DNA of 64,000 nucleotides from Ramlibacter pinisoli (GTDB lineage Bacteria > Pseudomonadota > Gammaproteobacteria > Burkholderiales > Burkholderiaceae_C): contig NZ_WSEL01000003.1 in the NCBI RefSeq assembly GCF_009758015.1, positions 992,001 to 1,056,000 on the forward strand, read 5' to 3'. This document shows, piece by piece, positions 36,496 to 46,033 of this stretch. Position 1 is the stretch's first letter. Each line of letters begins with the position of its first letter. Both the position numbers and the translations under genes were made by a program. Under the pieces are notes generated by a model. The model did not search any database, was not told the DNA's origin, and was given only the letters and a program-made list of their open reading frames with translations.

Positions 36496-37404
36496 ATGAC
36501 CCACAAGGCACTTCCCCTCGTCCTCGTTCTCACGCTGGTGTGGGGGACGAACTGGGCACTGTTCCCGTTCGCGGTGCAGGAGGTCTCGGTGTGGACCTTC
36601 CGTTCCGTCAGCATGGTGCTGGCAGCGGCCGGCCTGCTCGCGTTCGCGCGGCTGCGTGGCCAGTCGCTGCGCATCCCGCGGGCGAAATGGCCCGCGCTCG
36701 CGGCGGCGTCCGTCCTGTACTTCGTCGTCTGGAACGTCGCCAGCACGTACTCGGCGCTCCTGATCCCCTCCGGCCAGGCCGCGATCCTGGGCTTCACCAT
36801 GCCCGTGTGGACCGTCCTCATCGCCTGGCTGCTGCTGGGGGACAGGCCGTCCCCGCGCATGTGGCTGGCCGTGGTGCTGGCGGCGCTGGCGGTGCTGCTC
36901 CTGGCCATCCCGGCCCGCGAGGCCTATCGCGATGCGCCGGCCGGCTTCGTGCTCGGGGTGGCCGCGGGCCTGGGCTGGGCGGCGGGCACGGTGGTGCTCA
37001 AGCGCGCCGCCGTGTCGGCGCCGGCGCTCGTGCTCACCGCCTGGCAGTTGCTGGTCGCGGCCGTGCCCATCGGGCTGGTGGCGCTGTGGGTCGGGCACGG
37101 GCAGTGGTTCGTGCCGTCCTGGACCTCGGTGCTCGTGATCGGCTACATCACCCTGGTGCCGCTGGCCATCGGCAACGCGGCCTGGTTCGCCGTCGTGGGC
37201 CTGTTGCCGGCCACGGTGGCGGGCCTGTCCGCCGTGCTGGTCCCGATCGTGGCGATGGTCACGGGCGCCATCGTGCACGCCGAGCCGCTCGGGCCGTTCC
37301 AGCTGGGCGCGATGCTGTGCTCCGGCAGCGCGCTGTTCCTCGCGCTGGCGAAGGCCAAGCCCAGGCCCGCACAGGACGTCCCGGCCAGGAACAAGGCCCC
37401 CTGA
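36496..37404 (+). CDS. DMT (EamA) family transporter
   Basis: A 302-residue protein with ten predicted helices in two EamA repeats ([18 protein letters not shown] at the start; [20 protein letters not shown] opening the second half). Members export amino acids, nucleosides or other metabolites. It is divergent from the Kef operon and tail to tail with the first dctP. The C-terminus is Lys/Pro-rich ([17 protein letters not shown]). The substrate is not visible. Confidence 0.9.
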   Translation: MTHKALPLVLVLTLVWGTNWALFPFAVQEVSVWTFRSVSMVLAAAGLLAFARLRGQSLRIPRAKWPALAAASVLYFVVWNVASTYSALLIPSGQAAILGFTMPVWTVLIAWLLLGDRPSPRMWLAVVLAALAVLLLAIPAREAYRDAPAGFVLGVAAGLGWAAGTVVLKRAAVSAPALVLTAWQLLVAAVPIGLVALWVGHGQWFVPSWTSVLVIGYITLVPLAIGNAAWFAVVGLLPATVAGLSAVLVPIVAMVTGAIVHAEPLGPFQLGAMLCSGSALFLALAKAKPRPAQDVPARNKAP

Positions 37405-37446
37405 GCCTGTCCAGCTCAGAGGGCCGTGCGGACGTTCGAGCTCCGT

Positions 37447-38526
37447 TCAGAGCTTCTGGGTCTGCATGAAGCGGTCGAACGTCGCTTCGGTGAAGCGGAA
37501 CCAGAGGTTCTGGTCGGCGCGGAACTTCGCCATGTCGGCGTAGATCTTCTTGAAGCTCTCGTTCTTGGCCGAGGTCTCGTCGTAGATCGCCTGCGCGTTC
37601 TTCCACGCCGCGTTCATCATGTCCTGCGGGAAGGCACGCAGCTTGGCGCCCTGCGACACCAGCTGCTTGAGCGCGACCGGATTGCGGGCGTCGTACTTGG
37701 CCTGCATGTCCATGTGCGACTGCGCCGCCGCGGCTTCCAGGATGGCCTTGTTCTCGGCCGACAGGCTGTCCCAGGCCTTCTGGTTGATGAAGAAGTCGAT
37801 CTGCGCCGAGCCTTCCCAGAACCCCGGGTAGTAGTAGTTGGGCGCGACCTTCACGAAGCCGAGCTTCAGGTCGTCATAGGGGCCGACCCATTCGGCGGCG
37901 TCGATGGTGCCCTTTTCCAGCGCGGTGTAGATCTCGCCACCCGGGATGTTCTGGGGCACCACGCCCATGCGTTCCATGATCTTGCCGGCGAAGCCCGCGA
38001 TGCGGAACTTCATGCCCTTGAGGTCGGCCTGCGAGCGGATCTCCTTGCGGAACCAGCCGCCCATCTGCGCGCCGGTGTTGCCGCCCGGCAGGTTGATGAA
38101 GCTGTACTTGGCGTAGAACTCGCGCATCAGCTTCAGGCCGTTGCCCTCGTACATCCAGGCCGACATCTGGCGGCTGTTCAGCCCGAAGGGCACGGCGGTG
38201 CCCAGCGCGAAGGCCTCGTCCTTGCCGAAGAAGTAGTACGGCGCCGTCTGCGCCATCTCGATCGAGCCCTGCTGCACGCCGTCGACCACGCCGAAGGCCG
38301 GCATCAGTTCACCGGCCGCATGGGTCGAGATCTCGAACTTGCCGCCGGACATGGTCCTGACGGCCTTGGCGAAGGTCTCGGCCCCGCCGAACAGCGTGTC
38401 GAGCGACTTCGGAAAGCTCGAGGCCATGCGCCAGCGGATGGCGGCCTGCGCATGCACGGCCGGTGCGGCGCCGGCGGCCAGCACGCCCGCGATGCCGGCG
38501 TGCTTGATGAGGGAACGGCGGTCCAT
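37447..38526 (-). CDS. dctP: TRAP transporter solute receptor DctP, copy 1 of 3
   Basis: A 359-residue periplasmic receptor. It has a twin-arginine leader (DRRSLIKHAGIAGVLAAG) and the DctP core: WRMASSFPKSLDTLFGGA, then GEIYTALEKGTIDAAEW with the family's carboxylate-binding Arg region (KGMKFRIAGFAG). WVGPYDD and YYYPGFWEG resemble 2-oxoacid (TakP-like) receptors. It is the most diverged of three tandem copies of identical length. All end FRFTEATFDRFMQxQKL. No permease adjoins it. Confidence 0.93.
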   Translation of the reverse strand: MDRRSLIKHAGIAGVLAAGAAPAVHAQAAIRWRMASSFPKSLDTLFGGAETFAKAVRTMSGGKFEISTHAAGELMPAFGVVDGVQQGSIEMAQTAPYYFFGKDEAFALGTAVPFGLNSRQMSAWMYEGNGLKLMREFYAKYSFINLPGGNTGAQMGGWFRKEIRSQADLKGMKFRIAGFAGKIMERMGVVPQNIPGGEIYTALEKGTIDAAEWVGPYDDLKLGFVKVAPNYYYPGFWEGSAQIDFFINQKAWDSLSAENKAILEAAAAQSHMDMQAKYDARNPVALKQLVSQGAKLRAFPQDMMNAAWKNAQAIYDETSAKNESFKKIYADMAKFRADQNLWFRFTEATFDRFMQTQKL

Positions 38527-38611
38527 GGATGGAGTACTCCTGTTTGTAATAGGCGCGGATGATGCAAGCGCATCGGCGGCATTGCTTGCAGAACGCTGGC
38601 GCCGCGCCTCC

Positions 38612-38629
38612 GGTTCAATACCTAGAACC
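38612..38629. promoter_or_regulatory. Inverted repeat GGTTC-N8-GAACC upstream of dctP copy 1
   Basis: A 5-bp inverted repeat with an AT-rich 8-bp spacer (AATACCTA), 86 bp before the dctP copy 1 start, in the otherwise gene-free 321-bp gap. It could be an operator or include a -10 box. Confidence 0.3.
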
Positions 38630-38642
38630 AACGAGCTTCAGC

Positions 38643-38662
38643 AAAAACGCCGCACAACGGCG
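38643..38662 (-). terminator. Rho-independent terminator in the dctP1-dctP2 gap
   Basis: On the minus strand a CGCCG-TTGTG-CGGCG hairpin is followed by TTTTT, 186 bp beyond the stop of dctP copy 2. Confidence 0.55.
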
Positions 38663-38762
38663 GCGTCTGTCATGCAAAAAGCGTAACGGTTCCCCGTTTG
38701 CGATTGCCATCACCCCCGCAGGGGCACCGTTCGCGCGGAATAGCATGCAGCGCGAACACCAC

Positions 38763-38798
38763 TTGAGGAAGGATCCGGCTTCGCCGGCCCTTCCTCAA
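38763..38798 (-). terminator. Long hairpin after dctP copy 2
   Basis: A 10-bp outer stem TTGAGGAAGG/CCTTCCTCAA encloses a CCGG-CTTCG-CCGG inner hairpin, 50 bp beyond the dctP copy 2 stop. There is no T-run right after it, so it may protect the mRNA end rather than terminate. Confidence 0.5.
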
Positions 38799-38847
38799 CC
38801 GATCGGACACCACGTCGACAACGGGCAGCGTTTTCGACGTGAACAAG

Positions 38848-39927
38848 TCAGAGCTTCTGGCTCTGCATGAAGCGGTCGAAGGTGGCCTCGGTGAAGCGGA
38901 ACCAGAGGTTCTGGTCGGCGCGGAACTTCGCCAGGTCGCCGTACACCTTGGCCCAGCTGGGGTTCTTCTGCGACAGCTCGTCGTAGAGCGCCATCGAGGT
39001 CTTGAACGCGGCCGCCATCAGATCGGCAGGGAACGGGCGCAGCTTGGCGCCCGAGCCCACCAGCTGCTTGAGCGCGGTCGGGTTCTTGACGTCGTACTTG
39101 GCCTGCATCTCCACGTGGGCGTAGGCCGAGGCGGCCTCCACGATGGCCTTGTTCTCGGGCGAGAGCGCGTCGTAGGCCTTCTGGTTGATGTACAGGTCGA
39201 GCTGCAGGCCGCCCTCCCACCAGCCGGGGTAGTAGTAGAACGGCGCCACCTTGTTGAAGCCCAGCTTCTGGTCGTCGTAGGGGCCGATCCACTCGGCCGC
39301 GTCGATGGTGCCCTTCTCCAGCGCCGGGTAGATGTCGCCGCCGGGGATGTTCTGCGGCACGCCGCCCATGCGCTCGAGCACCTTGCCGGCGAAGCCGCCG
39401 ATGCGCATCTTCATGCCCTTGAGGTCGGCGACGCTCTTGATCTCCTTGCGGAACCAGCCACCCATCTGCGCGCCGGTGTTGCCGCAGGCGAAATGGATGA
39501 TGTTGTACCTGGCATAGAACTCGCGCATCAGCTTCAGGCCGTTGCCCTCGAAGGTCCATGCGCTCATCTGGCGGCTGTTCAGGCCGAAGGGGATGGCGCC
39601 GCCGATGGCGAAGGTCTCGTCCTTGCCGAAGAAGTAGTACGGCGCCGTGTGCGCGGCTTCCACCGAGCCCTGCTGCACGCCGTCGACCACGCCGAAGGCC
39701 GGCATGATCTCGCCGGCCGCGTGCACCGAGATCTCGAACTTGCCGCCCGACAGGCCCTTGACCTTCTGAGCGAACACCTCGGCCCCGCCGTAGATGGTGT
39801 CGAGCGACTTGGGGAAGCTGGAGGCCAGGCGCCAGCGGATGGCCTGCTGGGCATGGACGGCCGGCGCGGCGCCGGCGGCGAGGATGCCGGCGATGCCGGC
39901 ACGCTGGATGAGGGATCGACGATCCAT
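38848..39927 (-). CDS. dctP: TRAP transporter solute receptor DctP, copy 2 of 3
   Basis: A 359-residue paralog of the flanking genes with the same twin-arginine leader (DRRSLIQRAGIAGILAAG) and core (WRLASSFPKSLDTIYGGAEV, GDIYPALEKGTIDAAEW). Differences cluster around the binding region: FACGNTGAQM in place of LPGGNTGAQM, and YYYPGWWEGGLQLDLY, so ligand preference may differ. AGGAG lies eight bases before the ATG. Its own promoter and terminator sites suggest independent transcription. Confidence 0.93.
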   Translation of the reverse strand: MDRRSLIQRAGIAGILAAGAAPAVHAQQAIRWRLASSFPKSLDTIYGGAEVFAQKVKGLSGGKFEISVHAAGEIMPAFGVVDGVQQGSVEAAHTAPYYFFGKDETFAIGGAIPFGLNSRQMSAWTFEGNGLKLMREFYARYNIIHFACGNTGAQMGGWFRKEIKSVADLKGMKMRIGGFAGKVLERMGGVPQNIPGGDIYPALEKGTIDAAEWIGPYDDQKLGFNKVAPFYYYPGWWEGGLQLDLYINQKAYDALSPENKAIVEAASAYAHVEMQAKYDVKNPTALKQLVGSGAKLRPFPADLMAAAFKTSMALYDELSQKNPSWAKVYGDLAKFRADQNLWFRFTEATFDRFMQSQKL

Positions 39928-40067
39928 GGAGGTATCTCCTTGCTTGGCTTGTTCGGATGGCATGGGGCGTCGATGTGACGCCGCGGCATGATCCGGGGCC
40001 GCGTCGCAGGAGGCTTGCAATGCACTGACACGGCCGGGGCTGGCGTCAGGCGTTCGCAAGCGAAGGG

Positions 40068-40096
40068 TTTCTACCGGCTTGACAGGCGCGGCACAA
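40068..40096 (-). promoter_or_regulatory. Candidate sigma-70 promoter for dctP copy 2
   Basis: On the minus strand TTGTGC (40091-40096), a 17-bp spacer and TAGAAA (40068-40073), lying directly after the terminator of dctP copy 3 and about 140 bp before the copy 2 ATG. Confidence 0.4.
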
Positions 40097-40097
40097 A

Positions 40098-40122
40098 AGA
40101 AAAAAGCCGCACATCGTGCGGC
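40098..40122 (-). terminator. Rho-independent terminator of dctP copy 3
   Basis: On the minus strand a 7-bp stem GCCGCAC/GTGCGGC with a 3-base loop is followed by a run of six T, 57 bp after the copy 3 stop. This is a classical intrinsic terminator. Confidence 0.8.
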
Positions 40123-40178
40123 CTTGATTCGCCTCAGGGGCGCTTCGACAACGCACAGCGTTGTCGAAGTGGATGCCC

Positions 40179-41258
40179 TTAGAGTTTTTGCGCCTGCATG
40201 AAGCGGTCGAACGTCGCTTCGGTGAAGCGGAACCAGAGGTTCTGGTCGGCGCGGAACTTGGAGAAGTCGGCGTAGATCTTCTTCCAGCTCTCGTTCTTGG
40301 AGTTCAGCTCGCCGTACAGGTCCATCGCGGCCTTGAACGCGGCCGACATCATGTCGGCCGGGAACGGGCGCAGCTTGACGCCGCCGCCCACCAGCTGCTT
40401 GAGCGCCGTGGGGTTCAGGGCGTCGTAGCGCGACTGCATCACCACGTGGGCATGCGAGGCCGCGGCCTGCACGATGGCCTTGTTCTCGGCCGACAGCGAG
40501 TCGAACGCCTTCTGGTTGATGAAGAAGTCGAGCTGCGGGCCGCCTTCCCACCAGCCGGGGTAGTAGTAGTACGGCGCGATCTTGCCGAAGCCCAGCTTCT
40601 GGTCGTCGTACGGGCCGACCCACTCGGCTGCGTCGATCGTGCCTTTTTCCAGCGCCGGGTAGATCTCGCCGCCCGGGATGTTCTGCGGCACGCCGCCGAT
40701 GCGCTCGAGCACCTTGCCGCCGAAGCCGCCGATGCGGAACTTCAGGCCCTTGACGTCCTTGAGCGACTTGACTTCCTTGCGGAACCAGCCGCCCATCTGG
40801 GCGCCGGTGTTGCCGCCGGCGAAGTTGATGATGTTGTACTTGGCGTAGAACTCGCGCATCAGCTTCAGGCCGTTGCCCTCGTACATCCAGGCCGACATCT
40901 GGCGGCTGTTCAGGCCGAAGGGGATGGCGCAGCCCAGGGCGAAGCACTCGTCCTTGCCGAAGAAGTAGTACGGCGCGGTGTGCGCCATCTCGATGGAGCC
41001 GCCCTGCACGCCGTCGACCACGCCGAACGCCGGCATGAGTTCACCGGCCGCATGCACCGAGACCTCGAACTTGCCGCCCGACATGGCCTTGACCGAGTCG
41101 GCGAAGGTGACGGCCGCCCCGAAGATGGTGTCCAGCGACTTGGGGAAGCTGGAGGCCAAGCGCCAGCGCACGGCAGCCTGGGCATGCACCGCCGGTGCCA
41201 CGCCGGCCGCGAGCACGCCTGCGATGCCCGCGTTTTTGATCAGGGAACGACGATCCAT
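40179..41258 (-). CDS. dctP: TRAP transporter solute receptor DctP, copy 3 of 3
   Basis: A 359-residue paralog of copies 1 and 2 with a twin-arginine leader (DRRSLIKNAGIAGVLAAG) and core WRLASSFPKSLDTIFGAAVT, IYPALEKGTIDAAEWVGPYD, YYYPGWWEGGPQLDFF. GAGGAG precedes the ATG by six bases. It is the first gene of the array in the direction of transcription and ends at an intrinsic terminator. The conserved length and C-terminus indicate tandem duplication; the permease partner may be dctQM at 3.9-6.0 kb. Confidence 0.93.
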   Translation of the reverse strand: MDRRSLIKNAGIAGVLAAGVAPAVHAQAAVRWRLASSFPKSLDTIFGAAVTFADSVKAMSGGKFEVSVHAAGELMPAFGVVDGVQGGSIEMAHTAPYYFFGKDECFALGCAIPFGLNSRQMSAWMYEGNGLKLMREFYAKYNIINFAGGNTGAQMGGWFRKEVKSLKDVKGLKFRIGGFGGKVLERIGGVPQNIPGGEIYPALEKGTIDAAEWVGPYDDQKLGFGKIAPYYYYPGWWEGGPQLDFFINQKAFDSLSAENKAIVQAAASHAHVVMQSRYDALNPTALKQLVGGGVKLRPFPADMMSAAFKAAMDLYGELNSKNESWKKIYADFSKFRADQNLWFRFTEATFDRFMQAQKL

Positions 41259-41306
41259 GGGGACTCCTCTGTGAATGAATAGCGCGACAAACGAATGTCG
41301 GACGTC

Positions 41307-41312
41307 ATTCTA
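41307..41312 (-). promoter_or_regulatory. TAGAAT -10 box upstream of dctP copy 3
   Basis: TAGAAT on the minus strand, 49 bp before the ATG, in the most AT-rich part of the 433-bp gap. No good -35 is seen. Confidence 0.4.
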
Positions 41313-41476
41313 GGAATCGCTCTACTTTGGTACTCAGGGGTTTTCCCTTGCGCAATGCAGCGAATACTTTTGTTTCGCCGGCGCCGTCAGGAAAGCTTCA
41401 GTATTCTTTTTTGGGGCGGTGTGCGCGATGACAGAGGCCGTCATCTCCTCCAGGAGTCGCCTCGCCCCCGATCGGT

Positions 41477-41573
41477 CGTCATGCCGGGCTTGACCCGGCA
41501 TCCATCCCCGGAAGGAGACCGCACCTCGAACCACGTTCGGGAGATGGATGGCGGGTCGAGCCCGCAATGACGG
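41477..41573. repeat. Dispersed inverted-pair repeat, locus C
   Basis: A single pair: CGTCATGCCGGGCTTGACCC facing GGATGGCGGGTCGAGCCCGC, about 95 bp end to end, in the 433-bp gap between dxs and dctP copy 3. It is the same family as the blocks at 14.8, 31.6, 56.5 and 57.8 kb. Confidence 0.85.
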
Positions 41574-41618
41574 GAACGGGCGCATGCCGGAGCGACGGGA
41601 ACGGGCGCATGCCGGAGC
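41569..41618. repeat. Two exact 25-bp tandem repeats
   Basis: The 25-bp unit beginning GACGGGAACGGGCGCATGCC occurs twice head to tail, overlapping the end of the inverted-pair repeat. It probably arose by slippage and is not coding. Confidence 0.8.
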
Positions 41619-41691
41619 GCGCCCGCGGGACGTCATGCCTCGCTGCACTCCGGTGCGCGGAACGCGGCCCGCCCGGGCCGGGCGGCCCCGG

Positions 41692-43590
41692 TTACCCGAC
41701 GACCTTCAGCGTCGGCGCCGTGCGCGGCACCAGGTCGGGGTAGCGCTTGCGGATCGACGCCTCGATGCCGGCGGCGTCCAGGCCTTGCAGGGCCAGCAGC
41801 TTGGCCGGGTCGCCGTGCTCGATGAACAGGTCGGGCAGGCCCAGTTGCAGCACCGGCTTGTCGATGCCGGCGGCGTGCAGGGCCTCGGCCACCGCGCTGC
41901 CGGCGCCGCCCGCGATGCAGCCCTCCTCCAGCGTCACCAGCGCGGCATGGCGCTGCGCCAGGTCGAGCAGCAGCGCGGTGTCCAGCGGCTTGGCCCAGCG
42001 CATGTTGGCCACGGTGGCATCGAGGCGTTCGCCGGCCTGCAGCGCCGGGTACAGCAGGGTGCCGAAGGCCAGCACCGCGATACCGGCGCCTTCGCCGGTG
42101 CGCGCGCGCCGCACCTCGCCCTTGCCGTACGGCAGCGCCTGCAGCCCCGGCTGCACGGCGACGCCGGCGCCGGCACCGCGCGGGTAGCGCACGGCCACCG
42201 GATGGTCCTGCTCGAAGGCGGTGGTGAGCAGCTTGCGGCACTCGTCCTCGTCGGCCGGACAGGCCACCGCGACGTTCGGGATGCAGCGCAGGAAGGCGAT
42301 GTCGTAGGCGCCCGCGTGGGTGGCGCCGTCGGCGCCGACCAGGCCGGCGCGATCGAGCGCGAACACCACCGGCAGGTTCTGCAGCGCCACGTCGTGCACC
42401 AGCTGGTCGTAGCCGCGCTGCAGGAAGGTGGAATAGATCGCCACCACCGGCTTGAGGCCTTCGCAGGCCATGCCGGCCGCGAACGTGACGGCGTGCTGCT
42501 CGGCGATGCCGACGTCGAAGTAGCGGTCGGGGAAGCGCTTCTCGAATTCGACCAGCCCGGAGCCCTCGCGCATGGCGGGCGTGATGCCCACCAGCCGCTG
42601 GTCCTGGGCCGCCATGTCGCACAGCCACTGGCCGAACACCTGGGTGAAGGTGGTCTTGCCGGGCGTGGCCGGTGCCGTCAGGCCCACCTTGGGATCGAAC
42701 TTGCCCGGCCCGTGGTAGGCCACCGGGTCGGCCTCGGCCAGCTTGTAGCCCTGGCCCTTCTTGGTCACCACGTGCAGGAACTGCGGCCCCTTCAGGTGGC
42801 GGATGTTCTCCAGCGTGGGCACCAGGGAATCGAGGTCGTGGCCGTCGATCGGGCCGATGTAGTTGAAGCCGAACTTCTCGAACAGCGTGGCCGGCACCAC
42901 CATGCCCTTGGCGTGCTCCTCGATGCGCTTGGCCAGCTCGAACAGCGGCGGGGCGACCTTCAGCACGTTCTTGCCGACGTTCTTGGCGGCGGCGTAGAAC
43001 TGGCCGCTCATCAGCTGCGCCAGGTAGCGGTTCAGCGCGCCGACCGGCGGGCTGATCGACATGTCGTTGTCGTTCAGGATCACCAGCAGGTCGCAGTCGC
43101 ACACGCCGGCGTTGTTCAGGGCCTCGAACGCCATGCCGGCGGTCATGGCGCCGTCGCCGATGATGGCCACCGCCTTGCGGTCCTCGCCCTTGCGATGCGC
43201 CGACAGCGCCATGCCGAGCGCGGCGGAGATGCTGGTCGACGAGTGCGCGGTGCCGAAGGTGTCGTAGTCGCTCTCCTCGCGGCGCGGGAACCCCGACAGC
43301 CCCCCGAGCTGGCGCAGCGTGCCCATGCGCTCGCGCCGGCCGGTGAGGATCTTGTGCGGATAGGTCTGGTGGCCCACGTCCCACACCAGCCGGTCGTGCG
43401 GAGTGTTGAACACGTAGTGCAGCGCGATGGTGAGTTCGACCGTGCCGAGGTTGGAGCTCAGGTGGCCGCCGGTGCGCGACACGCTGTCGAGCACGAAGGC
43501 GCGCAGCTCCGCGGCCAGCTGGGTGAGCTGGGCGCGCGGCACGCGGCGCAGGTCGGCCGGGGACTGGATGGAATCGAGCAAGGCAGCCAT
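41692..43590 (-). CDS. dxs: 1-deoxy-D-xylulose-5-phosphate synthase
   Basis: A 632-residue thiamine-diphosphate enzyme that condenses pyruvate and glyceraldehyde 3-phosphate, the first step of the MEP isoprenoid pathway. Visible signatures are [20 protein letters not shown], the ThDP motif [26 protein letters not shown], and the transketolase-type [15 protein letters not shown]. The length is typical (about 620-640). It follows ispA after 8 bp in the xseB-ispA-dxs operon common in proteobacteria. Confidence 0.97.
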   Translation of the reverse strand: MAALLDSIQSPADLRRVPRAQLTQLAAELRAFVLDSVSRTGGHLSSNLGTVELTIALHYVFNTPHDRLVWDVGHQTYPHKILTGRRERMGTLRQLGGLSGFPRREESDYDTFGTAHSSTSISAALGMALSAHRKGEDRKAVAIIGDGAMTAGMAFEALNNAGVCDCDLLVILNDNDMSISPPVGALNRYLAQLMSGQFYAAAKNVGKNVLKVAPPLFELAKRIEEHAKGMVVPATLFEKFGFNYIGPIDGHDLDSLVPTLENIRHLKGPQFLHVVTKKGQGYKLAEADPVAYHGPGKFDPKVGLTAPATPGKTTFTQVFGQWLCDMAAQDQRLVGITPAMREGSGLVEFEKRFPDRYFDVGIAEQHAVTFAAGMACEGLKPVVAIYSTFLQRGYDQLVHDVALQNLPVVFALDRAGLVGADGATHAGAYDIAFLRCIPNVAVACPADEDECRKLLTTAFEQDHPVAVRYPRGAGAGVAVQPGLQALPYGKGEVRRARTGEGAGIAVLAFGTLLYPALQAGERLDATVANMRWAKPLDTALLLDLAQRHAALVTLEEGCIAGGAGSAVAEALHAAGIDKPVLQLGLPDLFIEHGDPAKLLALQGLDAAGIEASIRKRYPDLVPRTAPTLKVVG

Positions 43591-43598
43591 GGGGATCT

Positions 43599-44492
43599 TC
43601 AGTTGTCGCGGTCGACGACCATGCGGGCGAGCGCGTCGAGCGCCCGCGTGTCGCGCAGGCCGCTGGCCGCCAGCGCATCGAGCGCCTGCGCCAGCAACTC
43701 GCCGGCGTAGGCGCGCGAACGGTCCAGGCCCAGCAGCGAGACGTAGGTCGGCTTGTCCTGCTGGGCGTCCTTGCCGGCCGTCTTGCCGAGGGTGGCCGAA
43801 TCGGCGATGACGTCCAGGATGTCGTCGACCACCTGGAACGCCAGGCCCACCGCGGCCCCGTAGCGGCGCAGGGCGTCCTGCGCCTGCGCATCGGCGCTGC
43901 CGCAGGCGGCGCCCATGAGGACGCTGCCCTGGAGCAAGGCGCCGGTCTTCAGGCGGTGCATGTGCCGCAGCTGGTCCTCGGTGAGGGCCAGTCCCACGCT
44001 GGCCAGGTCGATGGCCTGGCCGCCGGCCATGCCCTCGTGGCCCGCGGCCCGCGCGAGCAGGCGCACCAGCCGCGCCTGCACGCCGGCGGGGATGCCTTCG
44101 TCGTCGGGGGCCAGCAGCTCGAACGCCAGGGCCTGCAGCGCATCGCCGGCCAGCAGCGCGCGCGCCTGACCGAACTGCACGTGCACGGTGGGCTTGCCGC
44201 GGCGCAGGACATCGTTGTCCATGCAGGGCATGTCGTCGTGCACCAGCGAGTAGGCGTGGATCAGCTCGACGGCGCAGGCGGCCCGCAGGGCGGCCTGGAC
44301 GTTGCCGCCGACGGCCTCGGCGCCGGCCAGCACCAGCAGCGGGCGCAGCCGCTTGCCGCCATCGAGCACGGCGTAGCGCATGGCGTCGCCCAGGCCGGCG
44401 GGCGCCTCGGCCACCACCCAGCGCGACAAGGCGGATTCGACGCGGTCGAGGTGGGCGGCGCTCCAGGAGCGAAGGTCGAATGCGGCGGTCAC
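43599..44492 (-). CDS. ispA: Farnesyl/geranyl diphosphate synthase
   Basis: A 297-residue prenyltransferase that builds geranyl and farnesyl diphosphate. The first Asp-rich motif is DDMPCMDND and the second DDILD, with GGKRLRP and LKTGAL between or before them. I take the GTG at 44492, which overlaps the xseB stop by four bases (GTGA); a GTG at 44504 would extend the protein by four residues. The spacing to xseB and dxs marks an operon. Confidence 0.95.
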   Translation of the reverse strand: MTAAFDLRSWSAAHLDRVESALSRWVVAEAPAGLGDAMRYAVLDGGKRLRPLLVLAGAEAVGGNVQAALRAACAVELIHAYSLVHDDMPCMDNDVLRRGKPTVHVQFGQARALLAGDALQALAFELLAPDDEGIPAGVQARLVRLLARAAGHEGMAGGQAIDLASVGLALTEDQLRHMHRLKTGALLQGSVLMGAACGSADAQAQDALRRYGAAVGLAFQVVDDILDVIADSATLGKTAGKDAQQDKPTYVSLLGLDRSRAYAGELLAQALDALAASGLRDTRALDALARMVVDRDN

Positions 44493-44716
44493 TGCGGCGT
44501 CCACGGCTTGAGAGCGCCCTCGTCGAGGATCTTGATCTGCTGTTCGACGGCGTCGAGCTTGCCGCGGCAGAACGCGAGCAGTTCGGCGCCGCGGCGGTAT
44601 CCCGTGAGCAGCTGCTCCAGGGGCAGCTGGCCGGACTCGATCACCTGCAGCAGCTGCTCGAGTTCCTCGAGCGCCGCCTCGTAGCTGGCCGGCGGCTGGG
44701 ATGGGTCCTGGGACAT
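44489..44716 (-). CDS. xseB: Exodeoxyribonuclease VII small subunit
   Basis: A 75-residue coiled-coil subunit of the single-strand nuclease ExoVII ([40 protein letters not shown]). It binds several to one XseA large subunit, which is not encoded in this window. It is the first gene of the xseB-ispA-dxs operon. Confidence 0.95.
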   Translation of the reverse strand: MSQDPSQPPASYEAALEELEQLLQVIESGQLPLEQLLTGYRRGAELLAFCRGKLDAVEQQIKILDEGALKPWTPQ

Positions 44717-44776
44717 CGGGATCTTGGAGGCAAAGGAGCGATTCTAGGCGGGGCCGGGGTCGGGGGACCCGGGGGG

Positions 44777-44782
44777 TACAAT
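44777..44782 (+). promoter_or_regulatory. TACAAT -10 box upstream of the Rieske oxygenase gene
   Basis: A consensus-like TACAAT lies 77 bp before the ATG at 44860, in the gap divergent from xseB. No TTGACA-like -35 is recognisable. Confidence 0.45.
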
Positions 44783-44859
44783 CCCGCCCCTCACTCGCGC
44801 CAGTCCCCGGATGAAGCGCTTCCCTGCCCCTTCATAGGGGGAGTCTCTAGGTCAGGTTC

Positions 44860-46008
44860 ATGTCTGATTTAAGTCTTCAGTTCCAGCAGGCCACAAGCCA
44901 ACTATCCGTTTCCAGCTACTTCGACGACACGCTCTTCCAACGCGAGATGGACGCCCTCTTCCGGGGCGGCCCCCGGTATGTGGGGCATGAGCTGTCGGTG
45001 CCGAACAAAGGCGATTTCCACGCCCTGCCCCAGGAGGGCGAGGGGCGCGCGCTGCTGCGCACGCCGCGCGGCGTGGAGCTGGTGTCCAACGTCTGCCGCC
45101 ACCGCCAGGCGGTGATCCTGCGCGGGCGCGGCAACCTGGGCGCCGAGCCCGGCTCGGGGGGCAACATCGTGTGCCCGTTACACCGCTGGACCTACAGCGG
45201 CGGCGGCCATGGCACCCGCGCCGGCACCCTGCTGGGCGCGCCGCATTTCGCCCAGGACCCCTGCCTGAACCTCGACAACTGGAAGCTGCGCGAGTGGAAC
45301 GGCCTGCTGTTCGAGGACAACGGCCGCGACATCGCCGCCGACCTGGCCGGCATGGGCCCGCGGGCCGACCTCGACTTCACCGGCATGGTGCTCGACCGGG
45401 TCGAACTGCACGAGTGCAACTACAACTGGAAGACCTTCATCGAGGTCTACCTCGAGGACTACCACGTCGGGCCGTTCCACCCGGGCCTGGGCAGCTTCGT
45501 CGCCTGCGAGGACCTGCGCTGGGAGTTCAAGGACCAGTACTCGGTGCAGACGGTGGGCGTGGCCAACCGCCTGGGCCGGGCCGGCAGCCCGGTCTATGAG
45601 CGCTGGCACCGGGAACTGCTGGCCTACCGCGAGGGCGAGCCGCCCAAGTACGGCGCCATCTGGCTCACCTACTACCCGCACATCATGGTGGAGTGGTACC
45701 CGCACGTGCTCACCGTGTCCACCCTGCACCCCATCGGGCCGCAGAAGACGCTCAACGTGGTGGAGTTCTTCTACCCCGAGGAGATCGCGGCGTTCGAGCG
45801 CGGCTTCGTGGAGGCCCAGCAGGCGGCTTATATGGAGACCTGCGTCGAGGACGACGAGATCGCCCTGCGCATGGACGCCGGCCGCAAGGCGCTGATGCAG
45901 CGTGGCACCAACGAGGTCGGGCCCTACCAGAGCCCGATGGAGGACGGCATGCAGCACTTCCACGAGTGGTACCGCCAGCACATGGCCGGGCACCTGCCGC
46001 GCGCCTGA
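44860..46008 (+). CDS. Rieske-type ring-hydroxylating oxygenase, alpha subunit
   Basis: A 382-residue oxygenase component. The Rieske [2Fe-2S] site is C79-R-H81 and C105-P-L-H108; the 23-residue span between the pairs is longer than usual. The mononuclear iron triad begins E199-x2-H202-x4-H207 (LEDYHVGPFHPG). No beta subunit, ferredoxin or reductase is adjacent, which suggests an alpha-only enzyme that uses a reductase encoded elsewhere. It heads an operon with a DMT transporter and a sulfurtransferase. The substrate is unknown. Confidence 0.88.
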   Translation: MSDLSLQFQQATSQLSVSSYFDDTLFQREMDALFRGGPRYVGHELSVPNKGDFHALPQEGEGRALLRTPRGVELVSNVCRHRQAVILRGRGNLGAEPGSGGNIVCPLHRWTYSGGGHGTRAGTLLGAPHFAQDPCLNLDNWKLREWNGLLFEDNGRDIAADLAGMGPRADLDFTGMVLDRVELHECNYNWKTFIEVYLEDYHVGPFHPGLGSFVACEDLRWEFKDQYSVQTVGVANRLGRAGSPVYERWHRELLAYREGEPPKYGAIWLTYYPHIMVEWYPHVLTVSTLHPIGPQKTLNVVEFFYPEEIAAFERGFVEAQQAAYMETCVEDDEIALRMDAGRKALMQRGTNEVGPYQSPMEDGMQHFHEWYRQHMAGHLPRA

Positions 46009-46033
46009 TGGCCCCGCTGCCGCCGGGGGCCTG

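Noticed and set aside
40179..41258. Possibility that the three dctP copies are an assembly artefact
   Set aside because: They differ throughout at the protein and DNA level and have different intergenic regions, so they are real paralogs.
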